From Anagrus nilaparvatae (lineage: Eukaryota > Arthropoda > Insecta > Hymenoptera > Mymaridae): a DNA stretch of 64,000 nt. How positions within the stretch are numbered: position 1 is the first letter of the stretch; every line of letters begins with the position of its first letter. Position numbers and translations under genes: made by a program. Under the pieces are notes generated by a model. It searched no databases. It was not told the DNA's origin and was given only the letters and a program-made list of their open reading frames with translations. The stretch spans positions 26,326,501 to 26,390,500 of the forward strand of contig JAKSXM010000231.1 of the NCBI GenBank assembly GCA_022575985.1. Reading direction: 5' to 3'. This document shows, piece after piece, positions 1 to 12,600 of the stretch.

Positions 1-3000
1 TTTCTTGTTTTAATTAATGCTCTTTGAAACCTTCCTCACACTTCAGTTTTATTATCCTCTAAGAAATAAATAAATCCAGTTTTTTAACTTTTTATTTGCC
101 CCATGAAAATTTTTGAGTAGTATTAATGTTTTTCGACCCAGAAATATGAATCTGGGGGCCTATATCTATTCTTTTTATAAATTACTATGAACAACTAACG
201 AAAAATTTTTGTGGCACCAAACGGAAAATAAAATAAATCACAATCAAATTACTAATACTCTAGCCTAATTGCAAAGAGGAGGGGGAAGGTCTTAAACCCT
301 GAACCGAATAATGTTTACTATAAGTTTTTTGGGTTGCTAAATCATATATTGTAATTTTTGCAATATCTTCGATTAAAGCTAAAATTATCTCATAAATTGC
401 ATTTTTTGAAGTTAAAATAAGAAAATATTGGTTTTTTTTATAATAGGCCAAAATTTAGTGTTTTAATCAACGTAAAATCAAATTGCTCAACAGAAAATAT
501 TTTTTTAAGCATGTCAAACTAACGTAAACAAAGATCATTTTACGTTTTGGGCGTCTTAGCCAGCAGCTAAAATTTTAACCTAGTATAAATTATAATTTAA
601 AATAAGAGTAAAATAAATTTATTTTTCTGAGCAATTAAAATAATTAAATTATTTATTTATAAATAAAACTATAAAATAAAACATTATACATTAAAACTGT
701 AAAAGCTCTTTTAAAATTTAAAAAAAAAGTTTTATATCAGCATAAATTACAGTTAAACATAAATTTTTAATTTTATAAATTAAAGTATTTTTAAATATGA
801 GTACACATATGTGAAAATAGTAATTTAAAATATAACTCATAATGATATATTTATCAAGAACATTAGTTATAGTGACCAATAAATATTTTCAAACTAAAAA
901 TATTCTAACCTTTTTTATTTTTACTTTACTTTCTTATCATTATTATACACGTACTTTGAATTTTTTTAATTACCTAATGGTCGTTTAGTTGGAGTAGATT
1001 TTTCTTTTTATATATATGCTTTGTTATACTTTTATATTTTTTTTTCGTTTTGTTTTATTTTTGTAAGTATAAAATATTTTTATAATATTTGTCTTTAATC
1101 TTAGGCCTTTACACGAAAAAAAAATATGTTAAATAGAAAAGCGGGTGAAAAGAAAAAATTTTCTTTTTAGCAATGACATACATATTATACATTATGTATA
1201 ATAAATTATTACTCTTGAAATAAATATAAATATTAGGCGGTCAATTAGAATAAAATAGCTATTTTCTAACTTGTGAAAAAGTTTATTTTTTTCGAATTCG
1301 AAGGTTTACGTGTCCGAGGAGCAGAAATCGAATTTGACGAATAAACTTTTTTATAATGATATTCTGCACAAAAAGAGCAAAAAGATACCCCATTCAGGTT
1401 AGAAAGTATTCTGAAAAAAAATTTTGCTTTTGGAAAATTCTAGTTGCTGCAACCGGAATTACAGTTATGGCAGTCGGATTTTTTTTCACAAATGGCTTAA
1501 GGCGTAAAGCAAAATTATGAAAAATGTTTTTTCATTCCCCGGCATCATGGAACTTAAAAAAAGTTTTTAATTAAAAAAAAAATTTTTTTTTAAATCAAAT
1601 AAATAAAATTTCTGGTTAACTTCATTACTCAATATTTTCATGTGTATACTTTTAACTTTTCTTTGTTTTATGTCATTTACAACCATCTAAAAGAAAAAAA
1701 AATCAGCTGCCACAACCAGGATTCAGTTAGCTGCAACTAGGAATCTGGTAGTGATAACCAGAATCCCATTCACTGCAACTGGATTTTTTTTCAGTCCAGT
1801 CTTTTTGAGCCCTTTTTGTAAAATCTCTTTATTTCTTAGTGCTCCAAGCGCGAAAAAAGTTTCCAAAAATAAGATTTCTAAAATTTGAATGCTTAATAAT
1901 ATTTTAGCATGGAACATGTTTATAGGAAGGGGGTACTTCAGAACTTGAAAATTAAGAGGGGAGGTCAAATTTGTCCTATTTAAGGGGGGGGGGAGTCAAA
2001 TAACACTTAAAATAATTAGACTACTTTGAAAAATCTGGACTTAAAGACTTAGGATAATATGGACTTAAAATAATATCGATTTAGGGACTTGGAGTAATTC
2101 AGGTTTAGGGAATCAAAATAGTTTGGGTTTAGAATCTTAACAGCTAGTAAGATGATAATTACAAATTATAAAATTAGAAAATTGTATTGTTATGTTGGGT
2201 AACATTTGTATTCTAACTAGTCCTCAGCTGGAAGTAAACATGTTCCATGCATTTAGGTTGTGTTAACACAAACCGGATATTTAATAAAGCCAAAAAATGC
2301 ATATTAATCTTATGGAATTTGTAGGCACCATTATGAAAATTATTGATTTATTAATTTCTATATCTGAAAACTAAAATACCCATACTTAAAAAATGTTACT
2401 AGCTGATTTTAGGGTAGAGTTAAGAAAACCATCTGATATTCATGAAAACATGATGTACATTTTTTTAAATATCTAAAATTAGTTTGAACGAATTCAAACC
2501 TGATTAGAAATATTTTTTAAAAGTATTTTGTATTCATTTTTTAAACTAGATCAGAAAAAATGCTTACTTTATTTTCTCCTGGCTTACCTAAGGAAGTGGA
2601 AAATCAACAACCCTTGAAATCTTAGTTTTTATTAAAAACTCTTCACTGAATCGAAAAAAAATGCAAATAATCTGCAGGGACCGCAAAAAGTCTTTTTTAG
2701 CAGAAGTAATTCTAAAAAGTAGGACACAAGCCATTTTTATTTTCTAATTGATTGATGAGATGGTAATACGTGTTAACTATTTTTTAATATTTACTGAATA
2801 TTAGTATATTTTTTGAAGTGTTAAGAAAAATTATTAATTCTAGATTAATAAATTTAAATATATTTATTAAAAAGTCATTTGCATCAATTTCAAATAAATA
2901 GGTCAATAAACTGTATAATATTTAATTTAAAAAAAAAAATCTCTCATGTATATTATAGGAAATTAATTGTCTCTCGATGTATATATATATGATAATAAAA

Positions 3001-3612
3001 AAAGTTGACTTACTTTTATTTTTCTTCTCGCTCTACAAATTATAATACATAAAAACCATTCATATTTTTTTCAATTCTCCCTATTTTTATTTTAATTCTT
3101 TTTTTTTTTTTTAATACGAAATGGACGTTTTTAATTTCCCTTATAATATATATCCTATTATATGATTGTATATATTTGAGAATGAAAATTGGTACCTACT
3201 TTGGAAAAAAAAGGTTAGAAATTTATGTTCTTTCGTGCAATTTTTAAGTCTCATTATTTTTTCTCATACCTTTTTTTTTTTTAATTTTTTGAAACTAATT
3301 TAAAGTATAAAAATAAAGTAACTAGAATAATACTAAAAAAATATTATTATTCTTAACCAACTTTCAATATTTATCCATAAGATAGCAATTTTCCGTTATT
3401 TTTTTGTGATTTCCTGAATTTTCATGTTCAGAGCAATAGAAGCAATTTAGGTAAACAAGAATACTCAATTCATATACTGGGATCAAACTGAAACTTAAAA
3501 TATCGTTATTTTAAAAATCTAACTTAAATTAAATTTAAATTAATACATCACATTCGTGCTCAAACAAATGAATGCATAAAATAACTAAATCATTAAATTA
3601 AATTTTTTTAAA
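1..3612. other. Intergenic AT-rich region, no gene recognised
   Basis: Very AT-rich, with long A and T runs and no open frame that looks coding. Degenerate repeats around the phrase GCAACTAGGAATC lie near 1440-1790, a copy of a G-run dispersed repeat lies at about 1907-2150, and a partner fragment lies at 2195-2285. The last few hundred bases precede the first exon of the secreted-protein gene; I see no clear core promoter in them. Confidence 0.6.
1907..2150 (-). repeat. Dispersed G-run/GCATGGAACATGTT repeat, copy 1
   Basis: Begins with the 14-mer GCATGGAACATGTT, then tracts like AGGAAGGGGGTACTTCAGAA and AAGGGGGGGGGGAGTCAAAT, then several spaced variants of 'ggacttagaataatt'. The reverse complement of the same order occurs at 21110-21353 and 30405-30672, so this is a dispersed repeat family. 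The strand is assigned relative to those copies. A fragment sharing only the 14-mer and an ACACAAACCGG tail lies at 2195-2285. Confidence 0.6.
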
Positions 3613-6600
3613 ATGTGTTACAAAAAAATATTATTTTTTAATACAATTTTATTAATAAATTTATTAATTATATGTGATACAACAAAGGCGAATAAAAAAA
3701 AATCTGCCAAAAGAAGATATATAAATTATTACGTAAGTTTTTTTTTTATATTTATTAATATTTCTAACCTCAAAAAAAAAACAAAGCTTTTTAATATTTA
3801 AATCAAAAAAAGAAAAAAAAATCGTTGACTTTTATTATTATCTCCCTCTAGGTACATATTTGATTATTTTCTATTCTTGGAATAATTTTTTTTCATATTT
3901 CATTAGGAATAAAAAAAAAAAAGTTTTTTTTCTTCATCACATACAATAATAATGATAATACTTCATATATTATAGTTAAGAGTGAAAAAGAGAGAGTAAA
4001 AGAAAAAGATCTTTTTTCTTACTTGTTAGTTTTGATGACAAAATGACAAAAGAGCGGTCGCCCCGGGTGTAGAGTGCAGGGATATTATACCATTTCCGTA
4101 ACGGAAACTATGCGAGAGGCTTTTCTCATCGTTGTTATAAACTATAATATATGTCTATAGATACGTGATAATGAATTTCTTGTGAATTCTTTAAACTTTA
4201 TAATAATAGATTTACGTGTGTGTGTGTGAGTAACATAACCTGTCTTAAAGATTTTAACGTATTTGTTAAAAGATCTTTAGTTTTTACAATTACATATAAC
4301 TATAACCACTAAAACCACTATATACTACACACAGTGGCTTTTGGGTTCTACTTGATTGATTATACGCTTTGCAATTTCGGCTCACCCTCGTTTTTAGTTG
4401 TTTAAATTGTACTACTCTAGCTCTATGTAGTGTCACCCATGCCTTTCTCCGATTGATTCTTTTTTTTTTGCGTTTCTTTATTATCCTGCTTTTTTTCCGC
4501 ATTTTATAGCTTTTTTTCTAGTTTTTTTTTTATACGTATAGGTATTACGTGAATGACTCTCTTTACGCGTCGGCAAATGTCGAGGTTTCTTCTTTTTTTT
4601 TATAAAGTAATTCATGCATTGGTGGAATGTAACAATATGTATATATGTATTTCCTTTATAAGACTACTGAGGGTTTGTTTTATGTCAACGAGAGAAGCCT
4701 TGAGGTATATAATAGAAGGGTATTTTTCGACAGTCGTTCATTCGTTGAGGCTTTGATTTGCTATTATGTATTTTCTAAAAAAAGAAAACAAAAAAAAATA
4801 GATACTTTAACTTTCAATAGACGGACTTATTTTCAATTTTTTGTTTTTACTGTTTTGTTTTTGTTGATACTTTTTTTTATGCATTGATTCTTTGTAGATA
4901 TAGAATATATATTAAGAAAAGCTCTTTATGTGAGATCAATATGAAAATTGTCACATTTTAAGGGCTAATAACAAAAGAATGATTTTTAGGATTGGAAAAA
5001 AGATAGTAATAATATGCACGTTTTTTTGGGGAAAAAATTTTAATAATTAGCTACCTCTATTAGCGCGAAACAAAAAACAAAGCTGAATGTTCAAATATGT
5101 TTATTGAAATTTGATTTATAAACAGAAAGAGAGCAAATTATGTTTATGATTGCAAGAACATTTGATTAATTAGGATAGCCTATATAGGCTCCCGTTTGCA
5201 CCACTTGAAATTTTACATACAAATACGCAAGGCGCCCCTAGTCAGGCCCCTCCTAATTAACAAGGTTAGCCACGCTCCGTTTCGGTAACCTGAATGCACA
5301 ATGCTTCCAAATACGAGTGATATTTGATCACGTTAATTTTTGCCTATGGTATTTATAATATTTATTAATTACTTAATTTTATGAGAGCAGGAAATTGTCT
5401 GCCAAGTTTTACACAAGAATTTTTCGCCCAGGCAGGCGTAAAATAGATTTCACCACCTCCCCTAAAACGCACGATTACAATTTTCTCTCTTAAATTTTGC
5501 TTTCCCTACGAATCCTTTTTTTTAACATGTTTCATGTTATAAATATTGATTGGTAAATATAACAATGATATAATACTCTAAAAAAAATTGATTTGATTGA
5601 AAAACAAAATATATTTAAAATTCTATGATCCATAATAAAATTGTTTAGCTTAATTTATTATTCATATATTTTTTTAACTATACCTTAAAAAATGAGCAAA
5701 TTAAAAAAAATTTGCTTGTAATTAAATTATTATTTTAATAAACGTATTTAAATGTATAAAAATTATTAAAATAAGTTTTTTTTTAATTAAGTAAGCAAAA
5801 AAAGGGTTGCGTTCAGAAAGAAAGACATAATTTTTAAAATAAACTTAAATTTGAGATTTAAATTACGATTTAATTAAATTTGAATATATAAAAGATAGGG
5901 TTCTTATTTTTATTTTCTTAAATATATTTTTAATAAATTAAAATTACAAAAATTTAATGATTATAAATAAAGAATTTAAAAAAAATTAATTGTACAAAAA
6001 CAACAATAAAAAGGAATGTAACAATTAATTAAGAGAAACTAAAAAAGTTTAAAAAAAAAGGTGTTTTATAAATAATTACATGTCCAAATATATAAATATA
6101 TTTTAATACCCTAAGAGAACTTGTCATCTAACGCGTTAAGAAGATTGTTGCTGGTGGCTAAAATTCCTTGTATAATTGAGATTTCCCTTTTTTTTAACCT
6201 TATAATAATTTTGTAATAAAGGTCAGAAAAAGGAAAATAGTACATAATATCATAGCAATGGTAAATTGTAACTAGGAAGAATTTTTAGGGTTGGTAAATA
6301 ATAATAGTACGTATACGAAGTAGTATAAGTCGTTCTTAGGGCCGACGGGAATGAGATGCAGATTGCTTGAGGCCACTTCACTTTCGTTACATTATACTTT
6401 TATATAAATGGAAGAGAGAGTGAATTTTTAATAACACAGTTTTCTCTTATATAAATTTTCTGTCTCTTTCTAAAAAAATAAAACAAGAAAACCTATTGCA
6501 ACATTACAGAGTTTATACGTAATCAACGATGCGTATTTACTTACTATACCAAGATATTTCTATTGTCTTTTACTTTTTTTATTTTTATAAATCTATGAGA

Positions 6601-9600
6601 TTTCTAAGGCCCTTTTTTTGTTTAAAATACATTTTAATAATGAAAGGCATTGCCAATTTTACTCTTTTGTTGATCTATTGTATATTAGCTAAAACGTATA
6701 TTAAATATTTTCTTGTTTTTGAAATCCAAAATTAATATTACATAGAAATGCAGATAAAATTAATCGAATTAGTTAGTCGAATTTCAAAATCAGCATTATT
6801 TTACCAATCAAAAACTTTCTACATTGCCTATGTTGGGGTAAAATGTTCTAAAAGTTATTTTTAGAAATCAGACAAATTTTCGCCACTTATTGTTAATTTT
6901 AACAATAGTAACATAAAATGCTATTTTTTTCCTTCTCAGAAGAAGTTATTGATGATTAATCAAAAGAGTTCTATGTATTACTCTATCAGTAAACTATTAC
7001 TCTATTATTTAAGGAACCTTAGTGGGAATTAGAACCTGGTAAAATACAGTATTAAATATGCTACACTACATCCATGCTCTTAAAATTTACGCTATTATAT
7101 GCAAAAAAAATCTTTGCCTTTTTTTTAAATATTGATTATTTTTTAATCTTACATATATTAATAACTTTGATGCATATATGTACGTATTTATGAAAAAAAT
7201 CTCTGTCATCAATCTGATATTTTGTAAAGTACTTAAGAATTTTAAAACTTTTTGAATTAATACAGAATGATCAACAAGGGTGTGAAAGACTGAATGGATT
7301 TTTAGAGGACGTGCTGAAAGCAAGAGAACAGTTAAGTCGTATCGATCAAGTAGCAAATAGAATGCGTTTACAAAAACCTTACCCCAAGTATGTATTGTTT
7401 ACATTTTTAGTCTTTTATTTTTTATCCATTTTTTTATTTTTAATTTTATGCAATAAACTAGAAGCTCGATTATCCGGACCTCGATTTTACGTATTCTAGA
7501 TCAACCGGATTTAATTTTTTTACAAAATTATTCTAATAATTATGTAAAAATTAAATTATTAAACAATATTCAAGTTTGATTTTATGCCTTAAATATTTTT
7601 ACTTTATGCAAGTACTTATTCATTTCGTCCGTCTAATCTAATTCAGATAAACGAGGTTCCACACGGGTCTCTTGAACCGGCTTTAGGTTTCACAAAAATG
7701 TCGTAAAAATCTGAGTATGAGGGAGTATTCTAGAGACCAAATACAATCAAAATCAATTTGGCAGGATATCCGACCTGCTCCTTTTTTGCGGTTTTTCTCG
7801 GAATCAATATTGAGAAGTTAGGGTGAAATCTGCACCAGAATTTAATCTAAAAACCTTTTGTTGATTGTTTATACATAAAAAAAGAATAAGTTCCCCGTTT
7901 GAATTTTACTCCCAGCTGTCCCTAATCATGCGGGGGGGGGGCAAAAACGTGTTTTTTTCTCTTTTTTTTGTAAAAAATTTATATCTCTGACTCCTTAGTA
8001 CCAAAATAGGTCTACAGGGTCTTCCATAATTCGTCTTTGATATCTTTTTTCACATGCAAAAGTCAAAAATTAAATTTATCCAGTTTAGGCGCCCTTAAAT
8101 CCACAAGTACTGAAAACTAAAATTAAAAATTTAACTTTGAAATTCAATTATTTTGCTGTAATAAAAATTACCTCTCTGCTAAATTCATCTCTTTTTTCGC
8201 CTATCAAAGACCTTTAAAATGAACCGAGTTGTAACAAATTTAAGCCATTAATGTTGCGTAACATGTACGCATTATACCTAGCTCTCAGCTGTAGTAAACA
8301 TGTTCCATGCATTGTTTTTACACAAACCGGTTATAAATTTTACATATTTAGCCATATAACTGTATATTCCCTTATCTCCCAATTCGAGCTTTTTTATTCA
8401 TGAAATTGGACTTAACAATATTTTTATTATTTTAGGATAGATAACAAAAAACTGACTTATGCAAATCCAATAACTTTTTATTAAAAAAAAAACCACGTGT
8501 AAATTAATATACTCAGTTTATCTCGTCAAATATTTTATAAAAAAAATAAAAAATATTTTTAATTATAAAAGTTTTGTATAAGCTAAAAAAATAATAATAA
8601 TAACAACTTTTTTTTAAAATTTTTACATACAACGATTACAAAGTTCACATTTAGAAGAAAAAATAGACACAATGTTTTTTTTAAAACCTAAACAAAATGC
8701 TTGGAATACTATATTAAACAACGAATTTTATGATAATAATAATAAAAAAAAAAGAAGAATCAAAAGATATTCAAGAGAGCACATAACTCATCGATCCGAG
8801 TATGTATAAAACAAATAATAATAATAATGATTAAAAAAAATTTAAATATACTTGTACGTTCGCATTGAATTTTTTTTTATTTCAGAATCAAAAATAAAAC
8901 AGAGGATGAAAATTTAAAAAAAATATTAAAATCCATAAACGTATATCCAATTAATGAGTTATCACTAGTAGATATGAATAATGAAAATAAAATATATAAT
9001 ATATCAAATAATAACAATAATTATTTAGAGTATAATAATGATGATGAAAATAATACGTATTTCGATTTATTTGGCTTTCATTTCAGATCATTAAAATCAA
9101 TGACAAGTATTTATTTTATTAATATATTTTATAAATAAATTTTAGTAAGTAAAAGATACAGTACTGCTACGACTTGCAGATAATTTTGATTAAAGATATT
9201 TTTTTGTTACTTGAAACATTAAATTTCAAAATATTGAACCTGATAAAATTATCAAAAATCTATTGCATTTTTTTGTTGTTAGTTCATGTGGGATCCCATC
9301 ACTGCAACTAAATCCAAGGTAGACTGAAAGGTCGCGGAAATTGGTTCAAATTATTTTTTTCCTAAAATATATTATGGACATTTTCCCGATGACTTTTTCC
9401 CCTACGTCCATTTTCCCGAATTTAAAAAACGGACAGTTCCCCGAGAAACCTAATACCCGAAAATCTTTTTCCCGAAAAAGTTTTACCCGAAAATAATAAA
9501 TGACATTATATATTATACTTTCATTTTTAAATTTCAATAATTATTATACTTTATTTACAATTTTTTTTAAAATTATTATTATTTACATCGAAATATTGCA

Positions 9601-12600
9601 ACCAATAGCATTCAGGTAATCTTTAAAACGAGCAACCCCATAATTTTCGTAAGATTCCACAATTCTCTTTATTCTATTTTGAGTATCCAGCCACTTTTTT
9701 TTTAGGTGAATTTCTCACTTTTCTACCCAGAGATAGCTCAAGTACTTGAATCTCTGTATCTCCTTGTTCTTTTTTGAATTCTTCAACAGCGGTAAATATG
9801 TCGGGATGATTTCTTCCAGAGTATAGTAAAGTACTTTACTATACTCTGATTTTTTCCAACTAATAATCGAAACCTTGTATGCCAGCCTTCGTTGGAGTTA
9901 TTTTTTCTATTGAAAATTATACTGTTTAAATAAATTTTGATTTTTTCTTGTTTTTATTTTCGGGGAAATGGGTTTCTGTGGTTTTTCGGGTAAAATTTTT
10001 TCGGGGGTATGGCTTACGGGTAAATAGATATTCGGGGTATCGGCTTCGGGGAAATGGCCATAGGGGAAATGGTCATCGGGGAAATGTCCATTCGGGGATT
10101 GGTATTCGGGGGAATGACCGGGAATCCAACTAATAATAAATTGTTACTTTACTTCTACCTTTCCAGGTCAATTTCTCGATTTTGAGCAGTCATTTTCGTG
10201 TTTTTGGCCTGTTTCGTAAATTGACTGAACATTTTATTGTTATTGCTGTCAAATTCTTATCTTACATTGAAAAATATTTTTCTTTTACTTACTTATTATG
10301 TACGAAATTATCCGTGAAATTCGATTCCGGGGTTCAAAAGATGATTTAGATTGCGCATGAGTAATATAATGATTATTCAGAATTTTGTTTTTGAGCTTAA
10401 ATATTTTAAAATGTGCGAATTCAATTTCCTTTTGAGTAAACTTCAATTTCATGTTTTATAATCTATTTTTAATCCCTTAAAAAAAATGTGAAGAATAAGC
10501 TAATTGAAAGCTCCAGTCCAGGTTAAAAATCTTATTTTTTAAATTACTAATTTTCCACATTTTTTTATTTTCTGAAAATTTAAAAAATTTTTTTTCTCTA
10601 TCTTGGATTCCTGAAAATTTATTTGGCTGCCAAAAACTAACACTTTTAAAAAGAAAATCATTGAAAAACCTTTGAATTTCAGAGAAAAAGCTAATTTCTT
10701 AATTTTTTGGTGCATGGGTTTATCATCTTCTTTGAATGATAAACTTTTTGTTGAAAAATTATTTTCGCAGTCGAAATTAATAATATCATTTCTATTAACC
10801 TAATAAACTCTCTGATCAAATAAAAATAAAATTGTTCGGTATATCTTAGTTTTGTGAAAAACTTTATAGGGGGTCTGAAAATACAAATTTTCCACTAAAA
10901 ATCGTTTATTTTTTCTAAAACTCCCATGATATGCAGAAATAGCTTAGTCTTTTTTTAACGTTTTTAATTTCTCATAGTATAAACTATCTAATGAACCAGC
11001 AGCTAAACCATCATGCTTCTTTTTGTGCGGTAAAAACTACGAATTTCCATCACTAATTTTTTCCCTAAAATTCTTAAAGATGTTTATTATTTACTAAAAA
11101 CCTTGTTCAGGTACAGCTTAATAATTAGGAAGATTACAATGCGTAGCAGTACTGCTAAGTAAGGCAGCTTCACTAGAATTTTACAAATTTAAATCGGATT
11201 ATAAATTTTTACTTTAATAAAATAATATTATGTTAAAAAACTTTTCAGATGAAAGAAATAACGAAGAAAATTTATCAAATATACTAAAAATTGATAATAT
11301 TATCAGTAATAATGATAAATCTGAATTAATAAGTGCATTAAATGGCGAATTGGCTAAAAATATTGTTGACTCTATTCTTAATCAAGTATAAAATAAAATA
11401 AAATAGTCTACAAAATAATAAAATTTAATAAACTTAAATTATTAAACTTACTTTTTTCAGATAAAAACTAGTAGTAACGAGGAAAAATATAATAAATTTA
11501 ATTTCAATCAACACGATTACTGGATTCCTTTTAATGAATTGACTTTTAATGATGATTATAATTATTATAAGAATAACCCAATTAATAATTACAACAAAGT
11601 ATGTATCAATAAATTTAATATTTGCCGAAAAACTATGAGTGCAATCAAGAAAAAAAATATATAGAGTCTGACAAACCTATTTTACAATCTTAACCCATTA
11701 ACGCCTAATCGACACATTCAAGCCATTTGAATTTTTTAGAATGAAAAAATCGATATTTTGAGCTAAAAATGTTACCTTATAGGTAATCGGGGCTGCTCTT
11801 TTCATTTCCGAAGTCCGTTTTAACGCGCAACCCCTAGAAAATGTTATATCATCCCCTAAAACTGGGGTGATTTTTTAATAATTTTTAGACGTCATTAAAA
11901 TTAATATAATGGGCACAAAAAATATTTCATGGCATTAAAAACTTAATATGGCACTATCAGGAACATAAAAAAACGAATTTATGCCAATTTTTTATATTCA
12001 ACCCCTTGAATGTGGTAAGGGGTGGATTTGTAGCATAAAAGAAAAAATCAATATTTTGGGCTAAAATTGTCATCCAGTAAGTATTTTTGCCCACTATTTT
12101 CATATCTGAAGTCTGTTTTTACGTACGACCCCTAAAAAATAAGATATCACCTCCTTTCGCATCGAAAAAATAATGTAATATTTACCTTACCTTTAAGGGA
12201 TGATATCTTATTTTCTAGGGGTCGTATGTAAAAACCGACTTCAGAAATGAAAATAGTGAGCAAAAATACCTACTGGATGACAATTTTAGCCCAAAATATT
12301 CATTTTTTCTTTTATCCCACAAATCCACCCCTTACCCCATTCAAGGGGTTGAAGATTGGTATGAATTCATTTTTTTTATGTTCCTGATAGTCCCATATTA
12401 AGTTTTTAATGCCATGAAATATTTTTTGTGTCCATTATATTAATTTAAATAACATATAAAAATTATAAAAAAATTACCCCACTTTTAGGGGATGATATAA
12501 CATTTTCTAGGGGTTGCACGTTAAAACGGACTTCGGAAATGAAAAGGGCAGCCCCGATTACCTACTAGGTAACATTTTTAGCTCAGAATATCGATTTTTT

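Noticed and set aside
4290..4887. Three short open frames in intron 1 of the secreted-protein gene
   Set aside because: Low-complexity translations (Lys/Arg-rich or Phe-rich), no splice sites in keeping with them, no motif.
9346..10133. Open frames in the G-rich arms (Gly/Arg-Gly-Asn repeats)
   Set aside because: Products of short tandem units in the foldback arms.
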